A stretch of 5,049 bases of DNA, taken from positions 1 through 5,049 of the forward strand of contig JAPSKG010000173.1 of assembly GCA_031177795.1 (NCBI GenBank), in the 5' to 3' direction. Origin of the DNA: Domibacillus sp. (GTDB lineage Bacteria > Bacillota > Bacilli > Bacillales > Domibacillaceae). Every line of letters starts with the position of its first letter. The first letter of the stretch is position 1. The notes under the pieces are model-generated. The model was not told where the DNA came from, ran no database searches, and was given only the letters and a program-made list of their open reading frames with translations. Shown in pieces: positions 1-4,483 of the stretch. The position numbers were made by a program, and so were the translations under genes.

Positions 1-759
1 GCTGTTGCGGCTTTTTCTCTGCCTTCCATCGCATTAAAATGGGGTGTTGAATGGGTATACTGGGGATTGATTTTTCCAGTCATTATCATGGCGGCAATTA
101 TCTGGTTTTACACTCCTGAAACCCCGGGTTCAAGTGAAAAGCGAACGATAAAAGGCGAGTTGACCGTTTTAAAGTTTAAACATACATGGGTGCTGTCCAT
201 GTTTTATTTTGTAACATTCGGTATTTTCGTTGCGTTTGGCATTTATTTGCCGACGCTGCTCATTGATTTATTTCAGCTAACTCCGGTTGATGCCGGAATG
301 AGAGCTGCAGGCTTTGTGGTACTTGCAACATGTGTTCGTCCGGTCGGTGGATATTTATCGGATAAATTTGATGCAGGAAAGCTTTTAACAATTGTGTTTA
401 TCGGCATTATTGCCGGAGGATTCCTTCTTTCTGTGGCAATCAACAACATAATCAGCATGACATTTGCCAGCTTAACGTTAGCCGTTATGGCTGGGATCGG
501 AAATGGCACGGTGTTTAAATTAGTTCCTGGATTTTTTCCGAATTCCACCGGGACGGTAACTGGGATTGTAGGGGCAGCCGGAGGGCTTGGCGGCTTTTTT
601 CCTCCTATCTTTTTAGGAATAATCAAAGACCAGACAGGAGCTTATACTATCGGTTTTGTTTTCCTTGTTATGGCAGCCGCGGTTTGTTTATGGCTCAATA
701 AACGCGAGTACGGCAACAAAAAAGAACTCAAACAAGCAAAACAAGTTCAAATTGGGTAA
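1..759 (+). CDS. narK: NarK-type nitrate/nitrite transporter (MFS), 5' end missing
   Basis: This is an integral membrane transporter of the nitrate/nitrite porter branch of the major facilitator superfamily. It would move nitrate in and/or nitrite out across the cytoplasmic membrane during nitrate respiration or assimilation. The frame is open from base 1, so the gene starts upstream; 252 C-terminal residues of a family usually near 400 are visible. In the fragment, residues 113-121 (RPVGGYLSD) form the conserved cytoplasmic loop motif. Residues 165-180 carry GIGNGTVFKLVP, and residues 188-202 (GIVGAAGGLGGFFPP) carry the second nitrate-signature helix typical of this family. About seven hydrophobic segments are present, followed by a Lys-rich hydrophilic tail. 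As I recall the Bacillus proteins, the FYFVTFG and AFGIYLPTLL stretches resemble NarK (nitrite-extrusion type) more than NasA. The family is certain; the narK/nasA choice is less so. A terminator follows 1 nt after the stop, so narK ends its transcription unit. Confidence 0.93.
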   Translation, partial: AVAAFSLPSIALKWGVEWVYWGLIFPVIIMAAIIWFYTPETPGSSEKRTIKGELTVLKFKHTWVLSMFYFVTFGIFVAFGIYLPTLLIDLFQLTPVDAGMRAAGFVVLATCVRPVGGYLSDKFDAGKLLTIVFIGIIAGGFLLSVAINNIISMTFASLTLAVMAGIGNGTVFKLVPGFFPNSTGTVTGIVGAAGGLGGFFPPIFLGIIKDQTGAYTIGFVFLVMAAAVCLWLNKREYGNKKELKQAKQVQIG

Positions 760-760
760 G

Positions 761-791
761 GAGATATGGTTTAACGCCATATCTCTTTTTT
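761..791 (+). terminator. Intrinsic terminator of narK
   Basis: A perfect 9-bp stem (GAGATATGG at 761-769 with CCATATCTC at 777-785), extendable by one G-U pair, closes a short TTAAC loop. Six T residues follow at 786-791. It begins 1 nt after the narK stop codon, so transcription of narK should end here. Confidence 0.92.
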
Positions 792-816
792 ATAGGAGGC
801 GCAGTATACAAATAAC

Positions 817-894
817 GTGAGCAAGACAAAGAAAATGGCCAGGGGTTTAAAAAAGCAGAACTTTGCAAAAGTGATAAATTGGTTATGCATCTGA
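817..894 (+). CDS. Doubtful 25-codon ORF between two terminators
   Basis: A GTG-initiated frame encodes a very basic 25-residue peptide beginning MSKTKKMARGLKKQ and ending in WLCI. A perfect AGGAGG lies upstream at 794-799, but its 17-nt gap to the GTG is too long for normal initiation, and no ATG, GTG or TTG sits at the right distance. I recognise no family. The region between the two terminators may be non-coding or the remnant of a lost gene. It is listed only because of the strong orphan Shine-Dalgarno sequence. Confidence 0.12.
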   Translation: MSKTKKMARGLKKQNFAKVINWLCI

Positions 895-940
895 GGATCA
901 AAAGATGATCTGAAAAGTGCTTAAAAGGCGTTTTTGAAAT

Positions 941-979
941 AAAAAAGAAAGGAAGCTTTCCCGGTTTCCTTTCTTTTTT
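941..979 (-). terminator. Bidirectional terminator after the esterase gene
   Basis: A perfect 14-bp inverted repeat (941-954 with 966-979) has an 11-nt centre that can add a few more pairs. Each arm ends in a run of six A or T, so the hairpin carries a U-tract when read from either strand. It lies 15 nt beyond the stop of the minus-strand esterase, its main client, and also blocks rightward read-through from the narK side into antisense of the esterase. Confidence 0.9.
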
Positions 980-994
980 ATTATGAGCCTGCCC

Positions 995-1939
995 TTATTT
1001 TTGTAAAGCTCTTTTTAAGGCTTCCACATATTGTGTTTCAGCACGCCGGCTAATTTCAGCCTCGGGAACTACTGACTCAAATGCATGAAAGCATCCCGGA
1101 TATATATGAAATTCTGTTGGTACTCCTGCTTGAATTAATCTTGTTACAAAATCTATGGTTTCGTCACGGAAAGGATCTAATTCTCCAATGCATGTATAAA
1201 CTGGCGGAAGCCCTGAAAGGTCGGTTGCGCGAGCCGGGGCAGCATATGGCGATACTTTTCCGTTATACGCTGAACCCAAGTACATTTTCCATCCAGCGAT
1301 GGTATTTTCCCTGTTCCACACTCTGCTATCTGTTATTTCATAGCTTGAAGGAGTAGAATGATGATTATCAATCATCGGATACAATGGCATTTGGAACGCG
1401 ATGGAAGGCCCTTTTTGATCTCTTGCCAAAAGGGCGATTGCAGCTGTTAATCCGCCTCCAGCACTTTTCCCTGCCACGGCAATTCGCGAAGCATCGGTTC
1501 CTAATTCTTTAGCGTTTTCAGAAAACCATTTTAAAGCCGCATAGCAATCTTCAACAGGTGCGGGAAACGGGTTTTCTGGTGCTAAGCGATAATCTACTGA
1601 GACTACTATACAGTTAGCTTCTAAAACAAATCTTTGGCATAGTGCATCGTTCATTTCAGGGCTTCCAATCATAAAACCGCCCCCATGAATCCAAAGCAGT
1701 CCTGGGAGCGTTGTAGTCCTGACGGCTGGCTCATAAATTCTAACCCGAATTTCAGGAGCTCCTTCAGGTCCTGGTATAAAACGATTAGATATGGAAATTA
1801 AGTCATTCGATGATAATGCAGTGTTGCTGTACATTTCTTGAAGCATATTTCTAATTGTGTGTACCGTATCTGCGCTAAACGTTCTTTCCGGCAATACGGA
1901 CAACATAGTCTTCAGTTCAGGATGAACCTTTGTTTCCAT
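995..1939 (-). CDS. Alpha/beta hydrolase, hormone-sensitive-lipase (family IV) esterase
   Basis: This is probably a cytoplasmic carboxylesterase that cleaves short-chain esters; the true substrate is unknown. No signal peptide is seen. Counting from the start chosen here (314 aa), the oxyanion-hole motif HGGGF is at 85-89. The nucleophile elbow GKSAG puts the catalytic Ser at 159. The Asp of ELDPFRDE is at 255 and the His of CFHAF at 285, completing the triad. VSVDYRLAPENPFPA, around residues 113-127, is also typical of the family. The elbow has Lys where GDSAG or GTSAG is usual. The start was set at the ATG at 1939 because AGGGGG lies 9 nt upstream. An in-frame ATG at 1978 would add 13 residues but has no recognisable ribosome-binding site, although both lie inside the predicted transcript. 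The gene is monocistronic, with its own promoter and terminator. Confidence 0.93.
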   Translation of the reverse strand: METKVHPELKTMLSVLPERTFSADTVHTIRNMLQEMYSNTALSSNDLISISNRFIPGPEGAPEIRVRIYEPAVRTTTLPGLLWIHGGGFMIGSPEMNDALCQRFVLEANCIVVSVDYRLAPENPFPAPVEDCYAALKWFSENAKELGTDASRIAVAGKSAGGGLTAAIALLARDQKGPSIAFQMPLYPMIDNHHSTPSSYEITDSRVWNRENTIAGWKMYLGSAYNGKVSPYAAPARATDLSGLPPVYTCIGELDPFRDETIDFVTRLIQAGVPTEFHIYPGCFHAFESVVPEAEISRRAETQYVEALKRALQK

Positions 1940-2008
1940 AACCCCAATCCCCCTAATCATTCTTGACAGCGATTTCATTTTATTTGCAGGAAATTAATCA
2001 CAATTAAA

Positions 2009-2037
2009 ATTCTACAACGCTGCAGGGCAATAGTCAA
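2009..2037 (-). promoter_or_regulatory. Sigma-A promoter of the esterase gene
   Basis: Read on the minus strand, TTGACT (plus 2032-2037) and TAGAAT (plus 2009-2014) are separated by exactly 17 nt, close to the sigma-A consensus. Transcription would start near 2001-2003. That gives a leader of about 60 nt to the preferred ATG at 1939, or about 24 nt to the alternative at 1978. Confidence 0.82.
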
Positions 2038-2039
2038 CG

Positions 2040-2054
2040 AGATTTCAGAAAATT
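2040..2054. promoter_or_regulatory. Candidate CodY box beside the esterase promoter
   Basis: The 15-mer AGATTTCAGAAAATT matches the CodY consensus AATTTTCWGAAAATT at 13 of 15 positions, including the whole central TTTCAGAAAATT core. It sits 3 nt upstream of the esterase -35 hexamer, roughly -38 to -52 from the predicted start. CodY is the branched-chain amino acid and GTP-responsive global regulator of low-GC Gram-positives. Binding here could modulate the esterase; the direction of effect cannot be read from the sequence. Confidence 0.5.
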
Positions 2055-2098
2055 CAAACTCGTAAAACCTTTGTGCAGGAAAAGAGCGATCCTGTGCA

Positions 2099-2171
2099 GT
2101 TATTAATAAAATGAAAAACCTGGTTCTTGGGTATCTTCAGCAAAAACCAAACATTTTATGTTATTAATAAC
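2099..2171. repeat. Two copies of a GTTATTAATAA palindromic motif, 61 bp apart
   Basis: GTTATTAATAAA (2099-2110) and GTTATTAATAAC (2160-2171) share 11 of 12 bases. Both contain the perfect 10-bp palindrome TTATTAATAA, and the second is palindromic over all 12 bases. They may be paired protein-binding sites on one face of the helix (61 bp is close to six turns), but the motif is AT-rich enough to arise by chance. Confidence 0.4.
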
Positions 2172-2273
2172 TTCAAAAGCCGAACAACAATTTTAAACAG
2201 TTTTTAAAGCCAGGACAATAAAAGCGAAAAATAAATTTAGCTGTTCACTTCAACGAGGCTGAGAAAAACATGG

Positions 2274-2316
2274 CTGCAAAATGGAAGAAACCTTGATTTC
2301 TGCATTTTCCGTGCAG
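2274..2316. repeat. Imperfect inverted repeat / hairpin, function unknown
   Basis: Three nested arms pair across a 6-nt loop (2291-2296): CTGCA 2274-2278 with TGCAG 2312-2316, AAATG 2279-2283 with CATTT 2303-2307, and AGAAA 2286-2290 with TTTCT 2297-2301. That is 15 base pairs with a small internal loop and a 4-nt bulge. There is no T-run, so it is not a terminator. It lies upstream of the predicted sstT promoter and outside its transcript. Confidence 0.4.
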
Positions 2317-2428
2317 TCAGAGTGACGAAACGTTATAGAAGGTAGAAATTCTTTTGAAAAAGTATTTGTCCACGGAGTAATTATCCGTTCATAAAATTTT
2401 TGCTTGTTTTTATAAGAATGTTCAAATA

Positions 2429-2466
2429 ATTACAACATTTTTTAATAATGAAAATGATATTGTAAT
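2429..2466. promoter_or_regulatory. Dyad overlapping the sstT -35 (possible operator)
   Basis: ATTACAA (2429-2435) is inverted as TTGTAAT (2460-2466), and the adjoining CATTTT (2436-2441) is inverted as AAAATG (2451-2456), with a 3-nt ATA bulge on the right arm. The sstT -35 hexamer lies inside the right arm, so a protein bound to this dyad would compete with RNA polymerase. I do not recognise the regulator. Confidence 0.4.
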
Positions 2467-2487
2467 ATATCGAAAAAAGATTATAAT
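2460..2487 (+). promoter_or_regulatory. Sigma-A promoter of sstT
   Basis: TTGTAA (2460-2465) and a perfect TATAAT (2482-2487) are spaced by 16 nt in very AT-rich DNA. Transcription should begin near 2494, giving an sstT leader of about 88 nt. Confidence 0.75.
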
Positions 2488-2497
2488 ACTATTTGTT

Positions 2498-2517
2498 AGA
2501 AAGACAGTTGTCTTTTT
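2498..2517 (+). promoter_or_regulatory. Palindrome / 5'-end hairpin in the sstT leader
   Basis: AAAGACA (2500-2506) and TGTCTTT (2509-2515) are perfect inverted 7-mers with a 2-nt gap. In RNA they give a stem of up to 8 bp (one G-U) with an AGTT loop, starting about 5 nt after the predicted transcript start. It could be an operator just downstream of the start site or a 5' hairpin that stabilises the mRNA. The U-tract is in the stem and then broken by GGGG, so termination is unlikely. Confidence 0.5.
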
Positions 2518-2569
2518 GGGGTGGAAGATACTGGCGCTAGTCGTACATCAAAGAAATAAAGCATTTAAT

Positions 2570-2574
2570 GGAGG
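2570..2574 (+). promoter_or_regulatory. Ribosome-binding site of sstT
   Basis: GGAGG lies 7 nt before the ATG at 2582. It fixes that start over the upstream in-frame TTG at 2516, which has no ribosome-binding site. Confidence 0.9.
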
Positions 2575-2581
2575 AAAATTT

Positions 2582-3820
2582 ATGAAAAATATATTGGTAA
2601 AGTGGGGTCAAGTAAGCCTGGTAAAACAAATCATTATAGGTTTGATTATTGGGATTCTCTTGGCTGTAACAATACCGGCAGCTGCAAAACCTTTAGTGAT
2701 TTTAGGATCTTTGTTTGTCGGCGCTTTAAAAGCCGTTGCGCCTGTACTGGTGCTTGTTTTGGTTATGTCGGCCATTGCTCAACATAAAAGCGGCCATAAA
2801 ACGAATATGAAATCGATTGTCTTCCTATATCTTTTAGGAACCTTTTCAGCTGGCTTGATTGCTGTTGTAATCAGCTTTGTTTTTCCTGTCAGCTTAATAC
2901 TTGTAGAAGGCGCTGAAGGTGTAACTCCTCCTGGCGGTGTTGTAGAAGTATTGAAAACACTTTTGCTGAACGTGGTTGATAACCCGGTGAACGCTATTGT
3001 TAATGCAAACTACATCGGTATTTTAGCGTGGGCAATCTTTCTTGGACTGGCGTTAAGAAATGCCGCTGATACGACAAAAACGCTGATTTCGAATTTTTCT
3101 GATGCAGTTTCAAAAATTGTTGCTTGGGTAATTAAGTTTGCCCCTCTTGGAATTATGGGATTAGTTATTGAATCGATTACAACAAATGGACTTGAGTCGC
3201 TGCTAAGCTATGGAAAATTGCTTGCTATTTTAATTGGCTGTATGCTTTTTGTAGCACTTGTTGTTAACCCGGTTATTGTATTTGCGTATATTCGCCAAAA
3301 TCCTTACCCGCTTGTGTTTAAGTGCTTAAAGGAAAGTGGCCTTACAGCATTTTTCACGCGCAGTTCAGCTTCAAATATTCCGGTTAATATGAGATTATGC
3401 AAAAATCTTGGTTTAGATAAAGATAGTTATTCAGTATCCATTCCGTTAGGCGCAACCATCAATATGGCTGGTGCAGCTGTAACAATTTCGGTTTTGACAC
3501 TTGCAGCGGTTCATACACTTGGCATTCAAGTAGACCTTCCTACGGCAATTCTTCTCAGCGTGCTGTCAGCAGTATGTGCTTGTGGTGCTTCAGGAGTTGC
3601 AGGCGGATCTTTATTATTGATTCCTCTAGCATGCAGTTTGTTCGGAATTCCGGCTGATGTTGCGATGCAAGTAGTAGGAGTAGGCTTTATTATAGGGGTT
3701 TTACAAGACTCTTTTGAAACGGCACTTAACTCATCCACGGATGTTCTTTTTACAGCAGCGGCTGAATTTAAAGAATGGCGCAAAGAAGGCAAAAAAATAG
3801 ATATCCATAAAGCAGGATAA
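2582..3820 (+). CDS. sstT: Serine/threonine:Na+ symporter SstT
   Basis: This is a sodium-coupled uptake carrier for L-serine and L-threonine in the cytoplasmic membrane, belonging to the dicarboxylate/amino acid:cation symporter (DAACS) family. At 412 residues it is almost the same length as the E. coli protein, and the similarity I can recall runs end to end. The family landmarks are in order: the N-terminal SLVKQI (12-17), LFVGALKAVAPVLVLVLVM (44-62), the re-entrant hairpin 1 motif TRSSASNIPVNM (269-280), the NMAGAAV sodium-site helix (294-300), the hairpin 2 motif CACGASGVAGGSLL (332-345), and QDSFETALNSSTD (375-387). The start at 2582 has GGAGG 7 nt upstream; an in-frame TTG at 2516 would add 22 non-family residues and is rejected. 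The gene is monocistronic, with its own promoter and strong terminator. Confidence 0.97.
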   Translation: MKNILVKWGQVSLVKQIIIGLIIGILLAVTIPAAAKPLVILGSLFVGALKAVAPVLVLVLVMSAIAQHKSGHKTNMKSIVFLYLLGTFSAGLIAVVISFVFPVSLILVEGAEGVTPPGGVVEVLKTLLLNVVDNPVNAIVNANYIGILAWAIFLGLALRNAADTTKTLISNFSDAVSKIVAWVIKFAPLGIMGLVIESITTNGLESLLSYGKLLAILIGCMLFVALVVNPVIVFAYIRQNPYPLVFKCLKESGLTAFFTRSSASNIPVNMRLCKNLGLDKDSYSVSIPLGATINMAGAAVTISVLTLAAVHTLGIQVDLPTAILLSVLSAVCACGASGVAGGSLLLIPLACSLFGIPADVAMQVVGVGFIIGVLQDSFETALNSSTDVLFTAAAEFKEWRKEGKKIDIHKAG

Positions 3821-3845
3821 AGAAATAAATCTCTTATCCGCGATT

Positions 3846-3895
3846 AAACTGCTTTTTCAATTGTTAATTTAACAGTTGGAGAAGCAGTTTTTTTT
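3846..3895 (+). terminator. Intrinsic terminator of sstT
   Basis: A long hairpin pairs 3846-3864 with 3872-3890: 19 consecutive pairs including a few G-U, with the outer AAACTGCTT/AAGCAGTTT perfect, around a 7-nt loop. It runs into eight T (3888-3895). It starts 25 nt after the sstT stop and insulates the downstream repressor operon. Confidence 0.93.
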
Positions 3896-4007
3896 CAAGG
3901 GGAAAAGTTTTTTAAACGCACCTGAAATTTTTGCGGCATTTAAGGTAGTTTTAAACCACTGGTTCAAAGCAACGGCATGCAAGCAAAAGTTGTTTCGCCA
4001 TTCATTG

Positions 4008-4036
4008 TTGATTGATCCTGATTTTTACACTACAAT
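4008..4036 (+). promoter_or_regulatory. Sigma-A promoter of the repressor/M56 operon
   Basis: TTGATT (4008-4013) and TACAAT (4031-4036) are separated by 17 nt. Transcription would start near 4043, leaving only about 15 nt before the TTG start codon, so the Shine-Dalgarno sequence lies almost at the 5' end of the mRNA. Confidence 0.72.
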
Positions 4037-4041
4037 ATGTA
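4031..4041. promoter_or_regulatory. Likely BlaI-type operator over the -10
   Basis: TACA-ATA-TGTA is an inverted repeat of the TACA/TGTA half-sites that BlaI and MecI recognise in their own promoters. It covers the -10 hexamer, so a bound repressor would block the promoter. The spacing is 3 nt rather than the 2 nt of the classic TACATATGTA core, so the assignment to the downstream repressor is inference. Confidence 0.55.
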
Positions 4042-4043
4042 AT

Positions 4044-4053
4044 GGAAGGTGAT
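4044..4053 (+). promoter_or_regulatory. Ribosome-binding site setting the TTG start of the repressor
   Basis: GGAAGGTGAT pairs well with the 3' end of 16S rRNA and ends 4 nt before the TTG at 4058, with its GGAAGG part 8 nt away. It physically contains the GTG at 4049 and overlaps the ATG at 4052, so neither can be the start. Confidence 0.8.
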
Positions 4054-4057
4054 GAAT

Positions 4058-4480
4058 TTGACGATCAATAAGTTTCATTTTGACAGCGATAAAGTAGGGT
4101 TAAACCGGTTTTTCGGCCCATTGGAAGCAAAGATTATGGATATACTTTGGAGCGGTTCAGAAAAAAGCATAAAAGAGGTTCAACACATTCTCGAAAAAGA
4201 AAAAGCGATTAACTTTAATACTGTTATGACTGTAATGAACAGGCTGGTTGATAAAAACCTTTTGGTAAAAAGAAGTGAAGGAAGAAAATCGCTTTACAGT
4301 CCGGTTAAAACAAAAGAGGAATTCATGCAAGAACAATCAAAGAAATTGACGGAAAATCTTTTGGATGAGTTTGGAGGGCTGGTTGTGAACCATATGCTTG
4401 ACTCATTAGATAAAGTAGATCAAAGTTTACTTGAACGCTTAGAACAAAAATTAACCCAATTAAAAAAGGAAAAAAGTTGA
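4058..4480 (+). CDS. BlaI/MecI/CopY-family transcriptional repressor
   Basis: This is a DNA-binding repressor expected to act as a dimer on TACA/TGTA dyads and to be inactivated through its membrane partner. The 140-residue product has a winged helix-turn-helix: PLEAKIMDILW (21-31) opens it, NFNTVMTVMNRLVDKNLL (52-69) is the recognition-helix region, and RSEGRKSLYSP (72-82) is the wing. A charged helical tail (about 86-140) should provide dimerisation. The TTG at 4058 is chosen because the Shine-Dalgarno GGAAGGTGAT (4044-4053) overlaps the earlier in-frame GTG 4049 and ATG 4052, ruling them out. About 18 residues precede the winged helix, more than the usual handful. No Asn-Phe pair occurs in the tail, where staphylococcal BlaI and MecI are cut. 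The M56 gene follows 3 nt later, so the two are co-transcribed. The specific target is unknown, so no gene symbol is given. Confidence 0.93.
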   Translation: MTINKFHFDSDKVGLNRFFGPLEAKIMDILWSGSEKSIKEVQHILEKEKAINFNTVMTVMNRLVDKNLLVKRSEGRKSLYSPVKTKEEFMQEQSKKLTENLLDEFGGLVVNHMLDSLDKVDQSLLERLEQKLTQLKKEKS

Positions 4481-4483
4481 ACA

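Larger units (their letters stand above)
1979..2581. other. Divergent intergenic region between esterase and sstT
   Basis: About 600 bp of AT-rich DNA separate the divergently transcribed esterase and sstT. I find no ORF with a credible start and no tRNA or recognisable riboswitch or T-box; the T-box core AGGGTGGNACCGCG is absent. The left end carries the esterase promoter and CodY box, and the right end the sstT promoter, leader and ribosome-binding site. The middle (about 2055-2428) holds a pair of TTATTAATAA palindromes and one imperfect hairpin, listed separately, but nothing of known function. Confidence 0.75.

Noticed and set aside
273..626. Minus-strand 117-codon ORF inside narK
   Set aside because: It is antisense to strongly conserved transporter sequence, Pro/Ile/Thr-rich with no recognisable domain; a shadow of narK.
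67..759. Treating the transporter as a complete protein starting at TTG 67
   Set aside because: The frame is open and family-like from base 1, the TTG lies inside a membrane segment, and no ribosome-binding site precedes it. The gene is simply cut by the window edge.
1081..1356. Plus-strand 91-codon ORF inside the esterase
   Set aside because: It is antisense to the catalytic region of a clearly real gene and resembles no family.
1985..2082. Repeated TGCAGGAAA 9-mers (1985-1993 and 2074-2082)
   Set aside because: Two short copies without symmetry or placement relative to a promoter element; the first lies in the esterase leader. Too little to call a site.
2076..2094. CAGGA/TCCTG inverted repeat
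   Set aside because: Only 5 bp with a 9-nt loop and no T-run; expected by chance in a region this size.
2270..2296. Short ATG ORF (8 codons) in the intergenic region
   Set aside because: Too short, with poor ribosome-binding context; it merely overlaps the hairpin at 2274-2316.
2348..2362. Second CodY-like site upstream of sstT
   Set aside because: Five mismatches to the 15-mer consensus; not distinguishable from AT-rich background.
2444..2462. Fur-box-like sequence over the sstT -35
   Set aside because: Only about 13 of 19 positions match the classic Fur box in DNA made almost wholly of A and T, and iron control of a serine transporter is not expected.
2518..2560. T-box or other riboswitch in the sstT leader (GGGGTGGAAGATAC resembles part of a T-box)
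   Set aside because: The conserved T-box core and antiterminator are absent, and there is no terminator between the promoter and the start codon.
2516..2581. Extended sstT start at TTG 2516
   Set aside because: It adds 22 residues absent from SstT proteins and has no ribosome-binding site; the ATG at 2582 has GGAGG at ideal distance.
2602..2787. Plus-strand 61-codon ORF in another frame of sstT
   Set aside because: It lies wholly inside the conserved sstT frame, with a Cys/Ser/Arg-rich composition typical of an off-frame shadow.
3526..3792. Minus-strand 88-codon ORF inside sstT
   Set aside because: It is antisense to the hairpin 2 and TM8 motifs of SstT; a shadow.
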